From Climacteris rufus (lineage: Eukaryota > Chordata > Aves > Passeriformes > Climacteridae): a DNA stretch of 64,000 bases. The stretch lies in NCBI GenBank assembly GCA_013398175.1, contig VZRZ01002224.1, positions 62,001-126,000 on the forward strand, written 5' to 3'. The notes under the pieces are model-generated. The model was not told the DNA's origin. It was given only the letters and a program-made list of their open reading frames with translations, and did no database searches. The translations under genes were made by a program, and so were the position numbers. This document shows, one piece after another, positions 35,331 through 49,658 of the stretch (within the stretch, counting starts at the first letter, position 1; every line of letters begins with the position of its first letter).

Positions 35331-36103
35331 CAACATTTGCTTGAGGTGCCCTTTTCCAGTATTCCCAGACTGGGGGCTCTGACACAGCAATGATTTTTTT
35401 TGTTGGGTAGATTTATCTTTGTAGGTGCTCCTTTCCCAATCCAGCCCAAATGGCCACGTCCAAAGAACTTAAGCCTTCCTGAGGCACTCAGAATAGTTCA
35501 GTACAGGATGACAACTGAAATAAAGCATTTTTAAGGCTTCAGGATGTATGACTTTGTCTTTAGGATTTGTATCTGGGTTCAATCAACATCATAGCAGCAT
35601 AGTAAATCAACCATATGAACATTATCTCACTGTTTACTCTGATGGGACACTCAGTTCCCTTTTGAGACACGCAGAGAGGAGAGAGGAAAGCTTCCAGAGA
35701 GAGAAAATCTTCCAGGTTACGATAAAATGCCATCTAACCAGTGCCATGGTGAAATGTGCACATGTCCTGTCCCATTTTCCTGAAAGTCAAGCCATGGAGC
35801 TCAGCCTGGATCAGCTGCTCATCGCACACTGGCTCCCTCCCACCACTGCCAAGTCAAGGAAGGTTCTTTCCCTCCTTGCAAACAGCGAGTGAAAGCCGCA
35901 TGTGCTGGCCTCGGATTGGGATTGGTTTTTTTTCACTCAGGGCCTTCTGTTTTTCTATAAAATACCATCATGGATAGCAGGTATGAGGTGCTGAATTTGT
36001 TAATATTAGCAAAGGTCCGGTTTCCTGCCTGATAGAAATTTATAACATCATAACTCATTTTCTGTTGCTTTTTAGAGCAAGCACAGTGAAGTAATTGCAT
36101 TCT

Positions 36104-36190
36104 GATTAAATTATATATATTTATGTAGATATAAACTATCTCTGTATAAGCTATGTTTACATGTACACAAACACACATATATATATAAAT
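36104..36190. repeat. TA/CA-rich simple sequence
   Basis: Interrupted TATATA and ACACA runs. Confidence 0.7.
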
Positions 36191-39100
36191 CTAAAGATTT
36201 TATCTGAAAGGAACACTGGAGGAAGGCTACAAGAGGAGAAGGGACAGAGTCATTTGTGCAAAAAGAAGATATTTAGCCATAATGAAGGCTTTTGTAATTC
36301 AATGTTTCCATGTATTTTTTATGAAAAAACAACTCCCCCTTGTTGTATAATAAATCCATGTTACCTGCATATAAATACACCAGAAACCATCACTAGCTCA
36401 GCATCAAATGGCACAAAACGAGCACATCCCAGTTAAACCTCCCCAAACAGCCTGCCCAAAGCTCCAGCCTTAAAAAGGTGGAAGAAAAAAGTGCAAGGCT
36501 CATAGAGTTACCCCACGGATATAAATGTCATAAACTCTCCTATCATGAGTTCATCTGGGTGCTTGTGTTTGACTGGGGTTTTTGCTTGCAAGCATCACCC
36601 CTCCAATGATGGGTTGGCTCATCCGTACTGTGGGAAGGGTTGTTGTGACGGGATGTGATGCCAACACTGTACTTTTTCCATCTTTTCACTGCCTCTGTCC
36701 ATGTGGCAGCACTTCCCAAGTAAATGGGCTTGTGGCAGCAGAGAAGCAGCTCAGTTTTTCATCCCAGAAGCTTCTGCAAAGGGATGATCCTGAAGCACAA
36801 GAGTGCGCACCTTCCAGGAGTCACTGGCACCGTGGTTTTGGTGGCAGGAGGGAAACTGGCAGCATTGGGTGTGTAAGAAGTCACTTCAGAGACAAGGTGC
36901 AAGCCAAGTACTGTCCTTGGACTGGCTTCTCATTCGTCTGTTTGGCCTAGAGCACAGCTGAGTTTTCAACTCCTCCACAATTTCATATCAACCGAACAAG
37001 TCGTTGGAAACCACCGAAACTCAACCCTCTACGAAAGCAATGGTTCCACAACCCTGAGCTGCTGAGCAGCATCTGATGCAGGGTTTGAACTGACACAGTA
37101 CAAATCACAGTGACTATTAGCAATGCTCTTTTTTTCCTTTGGAGCTGGTTTGGAGGGTGCTGCTGTGGCCAGGGGAGATGCTCCTGGACAAGGACAGGAC
37201 AGCCCTGGGTGCCAGGCTGTGAGACCTGATGTTTTCACCTCCTCCTGTTAGTTTTCTGAGGGCTGAAACAGTTTTGTCAGAAAAGCAATTTTTCAAACTT
37301 TCTGTCATCTTTGAAACTGCAGCCTGAGCATGAACAAAACTCATTGCATCTGACCAGTGGCATTGCCTGTGTCCTTGAGCTCTCAGTCTGTGCTGTCACT
37401 GACACTGCTGTGCAAGGTGGGGAGTGGACAGACACTGGCCCTAAAGGAGAGATTCAAACACAACTGGATTGAAATGTGAGGGACAAATGAGCTCTTTATG
37501 CAAGGACTGATTTTCTCTTTGACACTTGTTCCCTCTGTGGTGCAGGGGAGATTTTCGTGTGCTTGGGACTTCTTGATACCACAGCACGAGTGGGTGCCAA
37601 CAAAATAACACGAACCCAGGGCGGGTCAGCACTAGGACCAGCGGGTGATGTAACACAGCCCAACGCAGCCATGTGTCACCGAGGTTTGCAGCACTCTCAG
37701 CAGACGTGATGGATTCACCGCAGGAAACACAGGAGAACTTCTCTGGCCCCTCTGGTGTGGGTGAGATGGGGAATCACAGTCCTCTCCCCAGGCTTCCAAT
37801 TCTCTCTCTCCCCCTCCAAATTACTCCTGGCTCCTGCGCTGGTGCAGCTGGTAAGGACGTGCTGTGAGACAACCCCTATAGGTGCTCTGGATTCTGAAAT
37901 GTGCTGCTCAGTGAAGCAAGTTAGTAGTTGTCATTCCCCCCAAAAATTTCAGGAATAATATCTTAGAGCCAAAATGAAGCCTGCCAAGGAATGAATGCCC
38001 TTGGGTTGAGATTACTGATGATGTATTTGTTATATCAGGCAGGAGAGGTCAGACCATTCTTTAAAATAAGCTACAGTAAACAAGTTGGGTAGCTGAGCCC
38101 TTCAAATGTTTCATTACTGATGAGTTTTAACGTTAAGAGCTTCTATCGTACAAATCTTGATCGAGGCAAAGATAAATGTGCTGTTTTTTAGCATTTCACT
38201 ACAAACATGGTGTTTGTGCCAACTGACACAATGATTAAATATGATCCTCTCTTCTGAGAAATGAAGAGAACTGTAACCGCACCGAGCTCTCTGCCGCTGA
38301 TAGGAGATAAAAAGAGTCAAATCGTGTGTGGTTTCCTTCAGACCAAACTTGTGGTGTAGCATTTCGTGAATGATGTCCAAAGTCAAAATAATCTGTTTTG
38401 TCCAAAGGTATTTTTACAGAAAACTGCAAGAGTGTATTTTTCAACAGAATAATAGAAAAAGTTAATTTATCCTTTGCACCACACTCAGTGTCGGCTCTTT
38501 GTTAGTGCAGAGGTTCAATGCCACAGTGTGGAATGGGAATTATTAGATGCCAAATTGCTTACATTCTACCGATGGCAAAAAAGGCAATAAGCTTCCAAAC
38601 ACCTGAATTTATGGCAGTTTTTTTTTTCTTTTAATAAAATCTGAAATTCAGGCCATTTTCCCAGCACTGTGCCCCAGTCCCTGTCCCTCTTTTTGCTGAG
38701 TGGTGCCCCCAGTACCCCTGAGGCAGGGGCTCAGCCCAGCTTCATGCAGCATGGTGGGGTAGTGACAGCAGCCCTGGCACTGATGAGTGCTGGTTTACAC
38801 AGAAAATGAAAAGCAGCTGTTTCTTTCTCTTCAAGAGTATCAGAAAAACAAGACAGTTCCCTCCCTGTGTGGGCCAAGGGCTCCTTCAGCCCTTTCACTT
38901 TCAGCCACGCTGGTAGCAGTAGTTCTCTGCCTTTTTCTGAGGAGCTTTTCCAATTTATTTCACTGTTGCTCTTTCAGGCCCGTGGGAATTAGCTACAACT
39001 GTCCTTCCCCTGTTACAGACCAAGATAAAAGCAGTGGCGGAGCCACCCAAAAAAACCAGAGAGGCGGAGAATCGCAGCCCCAGACACCTCAGCACCCTGA

Positions 39101-42100
39101 GGGTGCTACACACGCTGTGCTTTGCAGCCTCTCAAAGTCTTGCAGAAGGCTTGGTTTGCTCACTCTGGGGAGGATGCCTCACCCTCCCCATGAGCCAAGT
39201 GCAGCCATACTCACACTGCCTTCATCACGAGCTCTGACACTTCATTGATACCTCCAGTTACCAGCAGAACTTTTTGCCAGGCTCCAGCAATGCGTGTGAA
39301 TCTTTTCATGGCACAGCTCAGCCATGGCCCACTCCTCAAGCTCCAGTGGGTTAAGTCCTTCAAGCTCTGCTTTATAGAACATGGGCTCGGTGCAGTGTCC
39401 TGCTGTACAAATAACCTCCCGGAGCACCTGGACACTGCCAGAAACAGGATCTCAGAGGAGAGTCATTGTGACTGACCAGCTAATTCTTCCTGTGGCCCAA
39501 GATAGTCCTGAATCCACAATGTGGTACTGAAACCTTTCCTCTGCTGATGGAGCGGTTTAATGGCTCTGAACCAAAGGCGGTTGTTGATGGGACCTGGCAT
39601 GGGGCACCATTAAATGTTGGACCACAAAACAGCAGGCTGAGAGCCTCCCTTCGGAACTGCACTATGGATGCAGGAAAAAGCAGCTGTAACATTTATATCC
39701 TCTCTCACTCTGTGGGTATGGGTAGAGGAGATGCTCAGATGCCAGGAGATGTGAGGCCAACAATCCCCATGCAAGCATCAAGCCAGCAGCTTCTAACCCA
39801 AATGGTAAAGGACAGGGGAACCAATGGCCTGGAGGAGAAAGGGAAAAAATACCTGGTGCTCAGTCCAAAAAATAAGGCAGCATTCCCAGCTGTGGATGTG
39901 GATGGAAAGCAGGGAGCAGAACATTTTTGGTACCAGATGCCCGACAAGGCAGGATGGGACACATCATGCACAACTGTACCTTCCCATGCCACTGGCTTCC
40001 CCCGCGCCCTCACACGGCTGCCACTCTCACCCGGGATTCATGCAGGAAACGTGGGTGAGAGGTTCTCCGAGAGCAAAAATAATCCTGCACCCAGCCCAGC
40101 CTCCCTACGTGCTGTGCCTTGACTCAGCGAGTGGGGAGTTGCAGCTGGGGATGTCCCACAGCACCTGCATGTGTTGAACTTAGTGTGGAGGTGGTGTTGT
40201 TGCAAGGGCAAGAGCTTTGATGAGCTCAGCAGGGGAAAAAGCCTCTAGGAAGGATCACGCTGATGTTCTGGAGGTGAGGGGCTCCTACGGTCCTTGAGAG
40301 CATCACCTGCAGAGTCCACACCTAAGGACAGGACCTGCGGCAGAGGCTCTAGGGCTACAGTTTTTGAAAGAGGTGCATTTTTTGGTGGAGGTTCCCCCTG
40401 TCTTCACACAGGACTCTGAGCTCTTCCCTACATCAATTCTATCAGCAAATGCTTGCTCTGCTGGAAGCAAACTTCTTTTCTAACTTGACTTTGCTTTAAC
40501 TTCCAGACATTGCAGCTGCTCTTTCATTTCTCTGCTGAATTCAGTTTCTTACCTCAATAAAAAAATAATCTTGTGTTTGCTACAAAAAAAAAGTCATTTC
40601 ATTAATCTGAACCCCTCTGACTTTACTGTCACAAAACACTGCTTGGAAAAGAGAAAGCTGCTTCGGTGCGGCTGCCTTGGAGAGCTTGGTCACTCCAACA
40701 CTTCAGTCTGGAAGATCAAAATATTCCCTCCTTCCCACCACCTCCACCAGCATGTCGCAAGAGTGAGAAAGAGGGAGGAAAAAAGCATTTAGTGCCCCAT
40801 CCGTGACTGTGTCACACCTCCAAAATAAACCCTGTCATCATCAACCCCTGGTATTTTGGGTATTTGACACAATACACGGTATTTGACAACAATCCCAAGC
40901 CACTCAAATGCTGCAGCTCCTGACTCTAGCTTTGCTTGGAGATGTCAGGATGTTTTGGGACAGGCAACTGTGAGGGCCAAATGAAGCTCCTGTGACAAAC
41001 TAAGTGCTCAAATGAGCTGCAAACCTCTAGTTTGGTTTGGGTTTTTTTGTTGTTTTTTTTTTTTTTAGTGTGTGATACATAGAATAAAATGAAAAGCAAA
41101 ATCCTGACTTTCCTCATTGCAGAAGTCAGTTTTATTGGTAACAAAACAATCCTTTTGCTCGTATTTACAAAAAAAAAAAAATTGCTATATAAAAATATCT
41201 TTGATTTCTGATGTCAAGAGACATTTAAGAAAAATTGTAGTAAGAGTGGAAGTTAGAAAATCTGACTGTGTGAGCTCTCTAAAAGCAATATGCAATAGTG
41301 CAGTAAGGGTTGTGTAGCACTGATTATTCTGAAGGATGAAAATGACCCTCTAGTTATTAGAATGTCTCACTATGCACTTTTTAGGAAAAATATGGGGTTA
41401 TCCCCACACTGGCATTTTGGTGTTGGTGTTTTTCTGTCTTGGTAGTTACAGTGACTTTGGATGAAAACAGTGATGGCAGCTGTGGAAAAAACCACTCCAG
41501 CTTTATCAAATGAGCCAAGTGAGGTTTGCTATAATCAGCAAGTGGTGTCATCCCATACAGAATATTAATTGTAATATTGGCCTTCTTCCAACACAGCTCT
41601 TTACAGCTCCATTTAAACACTCTTTGCTCTCATCTAACACTAGTTATAGATGTTACTGCAATTTTTTTGCCATTAACTGTGTGAGGCAGTTCCATTCAAC
41701 ACATGGATCATGCAGAGCGCTCCTCATTTCAGAGACTGAATATAACATTTTATCATCAAGTGAGTCTGAAATTTGTTTGGATAGAGCTTGATCCTGCACC
41801 ATAGAAGTCTGTGAGTATTTAATGAAAGCTAAACACGGCCTACATTGATATGATTTATGGATTTGTTGTTTATATGCTAAAGTCTTCTTTACAAGGCTTA
41901 TATCACCACATTAATTCCTTTAAATATGTCCATCTGCACTCAAATAATAAAAATATACATATGGACTGTAATGAAATACCACCCTGAACCATGCAGGGCA
42001 AGAAAAGCCATTCATGCTGCAACTATAGCAACTACTAAAATAGCAAAGCACACTGATTTCTGACATGAACCTGTTCCTAATGTCCAAGAGACACTGTGTG

Positions 42101-44461
42101 CCACGAGCTTTATATACCAGCTCCCAAAATATCCGAGTCCTGATAGGATGAGAAAATACTGTCATGTTCTTCTACCAGGCCAATTACAAAGCTGTAGTTC
42201 CTGTGCTGGTAAAGATGTTTCCTGTTGATAACACAAAAGGACAACATAGCACTTAGCTGCTAATGTTATCTGAGACCCCTGTGACCTCTTGGAAACTTTA
42301 ACAATTGTAGAGTCCACAACACGTAGAACCCTCTGTCTTGTGCTTTTGTTTGAATAAATAAGCAAGAAAGAAAATAAATATTCATTCTGCAGCCATGTGC
42401 TCATATTGGTGAGGGAGTAATTAGAGGTGGCTGGAACACAGAGGAGAGCTCAGCTCAAAGAGCAACAGGTTCCTACCTCTGGTGCAGCGCAGTGTTTGAC
42501 TGACTAGTCCTTTTCTAAACAAATAGAGTGCAAAGGTGGCATTTTACACTGTAATATTTTCTTTTGTCCTTTTAAACATATTCTTTTTCAACTTTATAGA
42601 CTGCTTTTTTATGTTTGAAGATGAAAAAGGTGATTTCACTTGTTTATAACATCAACATTTCTGAACAGGCCTCATTCATTATATTTTCCCCCAAGCTTTT
42701 CCCCCAACTTTTATACTGAAATCCCTTCAAACCCTTCCTGTCTATGCAGCTTTGTCCCATGTCCTTGGCCAGACAGCAGCAGTGACAGATACAGCCTGGA
42801 AGGCAGCATTCCAGGAGTTTTAAGAAAGGACTTCTTGAAAATATAAAACCACAGCTGAATTTAGGTATTATATTACGTCTCAATAAGTGGCTGTTTCTAA
42901 CACATCGCTGAGATCTCCTACATCCACCATCCAATGGATATTTGCCAGCCCACAAAGCCCTTATGTAAAACCCCCCTAAATCTTGATACTACAGGAAGCC
43001 CGGTGCCCTGGACACTTTGTGGGATGCTTGAATCCTTCATTCTCTGCTGGGGAGGAACCAGCAGCTTCTATGAGCTTTTTAACTACTCAAAGTGGAAAGG
43101 CCCAGAGCAAGATTTGTCCTCTTTCTGGTTTGGAGCAACATCCAGTTCCCAACAGTGCAATCCAGAGTCCCTGAAATCCAACAAGCACATCAGTGACCTG
43201 TAACCCAGTGGCTTGAAGATCCATGAATAACATATAGATGGATTTAGCCTATGTGCCTGATTTCCCTAGATATTCTTCTATCCTTCAAAATCTGTGATGC
43301 AGCCACCATACTGCCTCAGACAGTGTAAGAAATTCTCAGATAAGATATAGGACATTCCTTGTGAAGAATAGGAAAGAATTTTTCCTAACTTATTAGAAAA
43401 AAAATATTTTTGAGGCCTTATAATTTAGTATTTGGGCTTCAGTTCCACGCTAAGGGTGAGTCCTTTCAATGATCTTTTAAACACCCCCTTGCTCTTCACC
43501 TACACCTGCCCAACTGGAAGAGCAGAGAGAAAACTAGTCAGCATTCTTCCTTGCTTCATTGTTATTCCTGCTGGAAAGAGGCAGAACTTCTTGCACTGGT
43601 TTCCTTTGAGTGGTGCTTATTCACAGCAAGCCACAGTGGGAGAGGGTGGGAGGCAGAGTTCATTCATTCTTGTAGCATAACATAGAGCAGATTGTGTTTG
43701 GATTTCACCAGATATTTGTTGTTTTATGTTTCTTTGCTTTATATTGGAGAAGGGCCTGCAACAAAACTTTCATCCAAGGTACAAATCCACAGCCAAGATT
43801 TGAACTAAGCCTACAAAACTTTCTCCAGAACAGGCTGTAGCCCAGCATGCTGACTTTGGGAGCGTCTTGTTCTTCAGGTTGCTGATCATTTCATTCAGGC
43901 CTCTTTCTGCTTATTTATATGACCATCAGCCTGCAAATGAGGCTCCAGGATCTAGTCCATAATATTTTGAGAATTCCACCTACAGCAAAATTAAGTTGCA
44001 CTGGTGCAATGCTGCCAGGGCAGGACCTAAGACCAGATGGACATAAAGAGATGCAGCATGAATGAGATGTGAGAGGTTATAAACTGGGCATACTTTCTGA
44101 GGTTAAACTCAAAATTACCCAGATCCTCTGGTTCAATGAGTTTGTCAACAACCACACAGCAGCAGAACAGCTGAAGTGGGAAAAGTGGCTTTAATCTTCC
44201 AGTGTAATGCCATGGATTTTGCAAGAGTTATGGATGGTCTCAGTTTCAGATGGTTGTTTGCACCAAGTTCTTGGGAACTTAGCCCAGAATGTGTCCTGAT
44301 AAAACAAGAATCCTTCATTTTCAGGAGAACAAATACAGATCCAAGTTTAGCTACAACTCCTATCTCATCATCACATTTTTCTCTTTAGGACCTGGTGAGC
44401 CCACACCACGATCCCCACACAGCCCCTGCACTGCCAAAGCCCAAGAGGTCACAGTTACAGT

Positions 44462-44750
44462 CCAGGAAATACAGAAGGACCCTAAAGCCCATCTTGTTCC
44501 ATCCCCTGCCATGGGCAGGAACACCTTTCACTAGACCAGGTTGCTCCAAATCCTGTCCAACCTGATCCTGAATATTCCCAGGGATGGGGCAGCCACAGCT
44601 TCTCTGGGAAACCTGTGCCAGGGCCTTACCACCCTCAAAACCAAGATTTTTTCCTAATATCCAATCTAAACCTTCTGTCAGCATAAAGCCATTCCCCCTT
44701 GTTCTGTCACTCCAGGCCCATGTCCTTCCTGTGCCAGAGAACCCAAAGAC
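44462..44750 (-). mobile_element. CR1 LINE 3' fragment
   Basis: The - strand carries the CR1 blocks (complements of atcccctgccatgggcagga, ggttgctccaaatcctgtcc and ggggcagccacagcttctct). The extreme 3' tail is missing or diverged at the left edge. Confidence 0.88.
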
Positions 44751-46040
44751 TCAACGATTTTCACTAATTCCCCTACTACAAAGTGCAGTGGCTACAAAAG
44801 GGAACCTCCTGCATTTGCCTGCAGTGAGCTGTGAGTAACTGTGCTTTCACAAACGCTGAGTCAAGACAACATGCTGTAACTACAGGAGAAACAAGCTTTA
44901 TCTCTGTGTAGGGAGGGCATGACTTAGAGAACACTTTGAATTGCACAAAATTCTGTGGAAAACAAGGTTTACAATCGTTCATTTCTGTTTTGATTTCTCC
45001 TGTAGCATAAATAACATTGTTGCATAACTAATTGCCATGGCAATTAAGATTATTCATATTGTCCCTTAACTTTGCTCTCTCACGCTGTTTTCTGCAAGGC
45101 CATCAACCCTCACCATGCCAGGGCTGCTGAAATTACAAACAGCAGCGGGTGTCAACCACAGAGGGGAAAAAAAAGCACAGAACAAATTGCAACACTGCAT
45201 TTGCCACAAGATAAGGGCAGAGGTGCCAAGGTTTAACCTTTTTATTTTCACAGAACAAAGTCAGAAAAAAGCAGGTGCAATCTCCTAACCAGAGGCAAAC
45301 CCACTCCAGACAAAGTCTCATGATCTCTCTTTATGCATAAGGATGTTTTATAGACAAAACCAGCTCAGACTAGAGTTGGGAAGCAAAAATAAACAGTCCG
45401 AACAGTATTCAAGCATTAAAAGATGCCAATAAAGAAGGAAGAATGGGAAAACCTTAAAAAACGCATAATGAAAGGCTTTCTTCAGCTGAAAGACTGAGGT
45501 GAAGTGAAGCTTTTTTCTTTTTAATTGACTAGGAAGTAGGTTCTGGCTTTTATCTAGACAAAACCAGTTTTCTCTAGAGGTAATCAAGTGTGTGGGGGTG
45601 CAAAGATCCTCTTTATTTTACATTATATCACACAGGAGCTTTCAGACCACCAACTGAGGTTTAATTTGTGACCCAGCAATGTTCAAGACCCGTGTACAAC
45701 CCCGAGGAGCGACTCCCGTGGTGCTGCAGTGGCTCGTCCCTTCCCTCGGCCTTGATCCGACTGCTCAGCTTTGCAGGACTACCAGTATCAGCCACACGAG
45801 AGAAAAAGAAAGAAGAATGTTAAAACTGCCAAATTAAATTGCCAAGTTGCTGAACTCCAAAAACCATACTGCATGAGGCTAAAAAAATAACTTAATTACA
45901 TGTTTGGGCGGTTTTTAATGCACTCAGAGTCACTAAAATAGCTGTGCCTTTCAAATCAAGGTGCGGTGGGTACCGTTCGCGCGACTCTTACTGGTCCGAG
46001 CTGGGGAGCAGCGATCTCGGAATGCCACCTGCTGGCAGGG

Positions 46041-46095
46041 CCGGCCAGGGACGGCAGGGCACAGGATGGCAGGGGCACAGGACGGCAGGGGCACA
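46041..46095. repeat. 16-bp minisatellite at the left edge of the gap
   Basis: Consecutive units ggacggcagggcaca, ggatggcaggggcaca and ggacggcaggggcaca run into the N block, and cagggacggcagtgg resumes right after it (46538). The gap is therefore probably an unresolved array of this repeat. Confidence 0.85.
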
Positions 46096-46537
46096 NNNNN
46101 NNNNNNNNNNNNNNNNNNNNNNNNNNNNNNNNNNNNNNNNNNNNNNNNNNNNNNNNNNNNNNNNNNNNNNNNNNNNNNNNNNNNNNNNNNNNNNNNNNNN
46201 NNNNNNNNNNNNNNNNNNNNNNNNNNNNNNNNNNNNNNNNNNNNNNNNNNNNNNNNNNNNNNNNNNNNNNNNNNNNNNNNNNNNNNNNNNNNNNNNNNNN
46301 NNNNNNNNNNNNNNNNNNNNNNNNNNNNNNNNNNNNNNNNNNNNNNNNNNNNNNNNNNNNNNNNNNNNNNNNNNNNNNNNNNNNNNNNNNNNNNNNNNNN
46401 NNNNNNNNNNNNNNNNNNNNNNNNNNNNNNNNNNNNNNNNNNNNNNNNNNNNNNNNNNNNNNNNNNNNNNNNNNNNNNNNNNNNNNNNNNNNNNNNNNNN
46501 NNNNNNNNNNNNNNNNNNNNNNNNNNNNNNNNNNNNN
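46096..46537. other. Assembly gap (442 N)
   Basis: Run of N flanked on both sides by the same GC-rich 16-bp tandem repeat. The true size is unknown. Confidence 1.
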
Positions 46538-47005
46538 CAGGGACGGCAGTGGCTGTTCCGTGGCACTCTCGTTCTAGGACAGCCGAGCGCAGACACGCAC
46601 ACGGCTACTCCAGGAAGCAGAAGCACGCGGAGGGGCAGCGCCGCTGACGCGCCTGGAGGAACAGTTATCTCATCAGAGAGCAATGAAATCCTGCGTAATG
46701 AGGTGACAGGTCTGCGTGCCTGGGGAGGGAGAGGGAATGGTTCCTGCCGCCAGGATCCCAAGCCAGCAGTCTTCCAACACAGCTGTGAAACCACAGCGAG
46801 CTGAAAACACACATTAGACACTTTCCTGTGATTTGAATTACGCAAATTGTCTTTTTAAAGTCTTTTATATTAGGCACTTACCTGTAACATGCTGGCAAAC
46901 CAAGACATTTACATTTTACCACATTAAGCAGAGAACAAAATTCAGTGAGATACAGATTTAGCTGTTGGTCTATGAACAAAACTTGGGGGGAAAAACAGTT
47001 ACTCA

Positions 47006-47224
47006 TAGAGTCACAGAATGGTTTGGGTTGGAAGAGATATTAAAGCCCATCTCACGCTAAATGCGACACCTTCCACTATCCAGCGGTGCTCCAAGCCCCA
47101 TCCAACCCGGCCTTAGAAACTTCCAGGATAGGGCAGCCACAGCTGCTCTGGGCACCCTGTACCAGGGCCTCCCCACCCTCACAGGGAACAGTTTCCTCTC
47201 AGTGTCCCATCCAAACCCGCCCTC
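47006..47224 (-). mobile_element. CR1 LINE 3' fragment
   Basis: Begins on + with gtcacagaatggtttgggtt, the complement of the CR1 3' end, and continues through the usual blocks to 47224. Confidence 0.92.
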
Positions 47225-49658
47225 CTTGTAAAAGACCAAGTGCTGGAATAACATCCCATATCCTTGGTTCTGCCTTTCTGCCTGTGCAGGTACACAGGGA
47301 CCCACATTTTAACAATGAATGGATGAAGAGGAAGGGGGGTTATTTTGCTTTCTGAGCACCAATTTTACTGTGCGTGAGTGAATTTTGCAGAGAACGATAG
47401 AAAAACAAAGACTTTTTTCAGAATTTGGTAAACAAGTCAGGAATATCAATACTTTCAGCTTTTAGAAAGTTCTGTTCCACTTATCCAAGAAGAACTGAGT
47501 GTACTCTGAGATTAGAGGCTACCACCTGGTGTAGATCAGACTGGAAAAAGAGCAGGCAAAGTACAACTGATTCAAAGAGGACTTTCTGCCCTTTATTACT
47601 TTCTGGACAAGCACGGCTGATGCCCCATCACCAAAACAGTCAAACTGCAACAAAATATGAGAAAACATGGTTCTGGTCCGCATGATCCAAACTTCAAGAG
47701 GACAACAAAGCTACGAAGAGTCACATTTTACAGGCATAACTAAAGCAAACACTTTGAAAAATAAAGTCAGCAGAAGGTGATTTGTCAACCAGTTACAGTT
47801 TTAATATAAAAATTTTTAGTCCAGTTATAAGCTTAACTGTTCAAATGCAAATGAGCAGTGGAACTGAAATCTTGAACAAGATTATTTGGTCTCAACATCA
47901 AGCTTGTTGGGTTATAAATACAGTCAGAATACACCTGTCCACACCTGTGCTTGCCTGTAACTGGGTATCTGGTTGTTGCCAAACACCACCAGACATTAGA
48001 TTTTCTGAGGTGCACCTTCTGCAATGTCACAGCAGCTGCAGCTTGGGGGAATCGAGCTGATTTTTGGCTAATTGTATACACAGGTGTATCTATAAACAGT
48101 CTACAAGGATTCAGTGAGGAGAGTGACTGAAATACCTTCTCACTCTTTGTGGACACTCCTGGACTCTCCCACCAGTGCAGACCTTTGCACAGCGTATCAC
48201 ATCACATCTGTGGACATAGATATTTAGATTTTGCTGGTTTAAGTTTAGCACCTGTCAGGAGTACTAAATTCAAACCAAAACATCCTAAAAGTTGTGTAAA
48301 GAAAATACTGATAACCGTCACAATTTTCCTGAAAAAACCCCCCACCAAAACCCAAAATAACTATGTACACCCATGCCAATCATAGCTTCTCAGAAAAAAA
48401 TGAACCGGCATGTAAAAAAAATAATACCTTTAAGAATAACATTGTGAACTGTTATTCATGCTGCCAGGAAAGTACAGTAATAGCTGTTTACAAACAGAAA
48501 AGACTGAGAAAGCAAGGATCTCCCCTTAGGGCAAATGAAGTTAAACAATTCTAGCAAACTACAGCAAAAAAGGGAAGTATTTGCCCTAAATTAACACAAA
48601 GGTAAGCTGGAAGAAAGATGGCAACTGTATTTTCATTGGTCTCTTCTTATACAGTAATTTCCAGTAAGAGATTGGAGTATATTGCTATTATCTGGAAAAA
48701 TAATAATAAACACCCAATCTTCCTACCAAATTACAACACCTCTAAAAGTGTTTTGGTCTTCTAACACTTAATCTATGGCTGTATGCCTTCATATTACAGT
48801 TGGGAACTCGTGTGATGAATGAACATTTTAAAAAAAGCAAATACTGGTCAGTTGGCAGACGGTTTCCAGGCCCTCGGGGTGTCACAAGGTTGGAACTCTT
48901 CCATCTGCATTTCACCTGACTGGAGCCAGCAATCATCCTGCTTCCAGAGACCTTCCCACAGACAGTTACTTCTGTCACCTCTTGTTCTCAGTTAACTTAG
49001 TTTTAACAAACCCCTATTTTTGTTTCCAAACCCTTCACTCAAAGCTCTTCTCTCAGATTAATTCCTTTGAAACCATGCAAAAGGAGCAAATATTCTTTTT
49101 CGACTTCAGATAATTTCAACTCATATTCTGCAATGTTTTATAAGTTAACAGAGATATGAATGAATTAAGGCACCCAAATGCCCAGAAAAAAAAAATACCT
49201 TGGGCTAAATACAACTAAGTATGACTGTTCAGCAGTCATTTAATTGCACAGTCATCTCCCTAATTTGTAGCACAATGCTGCCCATGTCTTTAGAGATCCT
49301 AAAATAGAAATACTAGAAACTCTGTGACTGTAACGGACAAGGCATCAACAAGACATTCCCAAGGTTCATTCTGGATTCCTGGCTCCTCAAGGTAACTATA
49401 ACTCCTAATGTAATTAGCATTTAGCAGCAAGATCAGCATGTTCTAAGAATGAAATAAATATTCACACAATCAATACTAATGGTTCAAAAGCTCAAACACA
49501 TTATTGAAATCAGTAAATTTCCAATCTTTCTTCTGTCAATCCAAGATTGCATTAACGAGATCCTTGGCAACAACATTCACAGCTCTCAGGACCACAGAAC
49601 CTTCTGCAAATGAATTCTAGGCCTGAAGTTTTCTCGTCTGTGGTGCCTGAGAGGTGTT
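47225..49658 (-). other. AP1M1: AP1M1 3' UTR and downstream DNA
   Basis: No exons. Possible - strand poly(A) signals are ATTAAA at 49244-49239 (UTR about 0.4 kb), ATTAAA near 47800 and AATAAA at 47597-47592 (UTR about 2 kb). The right choice cannot be made from sequence alone. Confidence 0.5.

Larger units (their letters stand above)
20996..44461. other. Gene-poor interval between KLF2 and AP1M1, left part
   Basis: No exon of a recognisable gene. It contains one CR1 fragment, AT microsatellites, poly-T tracts, a duplicated 76-bp segment and a few open frames of 120-191 codons without recognisable motifs. As mammals also lack a coding gene here, it probably houses distal KLF2 or AP1M1 regulatory elements. 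Confidence 0.65.
45940..46690. other. GC- and CpG-rich island containing an assembly gap
   Basis: Sequence composition jumps from AT-rich to GC-rich near 45955 and falls back after about 46760. The gap at 46096-46537 sits inside. Open frames reported through it are artefacts of the N run. It may be an unannotated CpG island promoter or simply a GC-rich satellite. Confidence 0.5.

Noticed and set aside
45944..46845. Long open frames across the gap on both strands.
   Set aside because: They exist only because N codons contain no stops.
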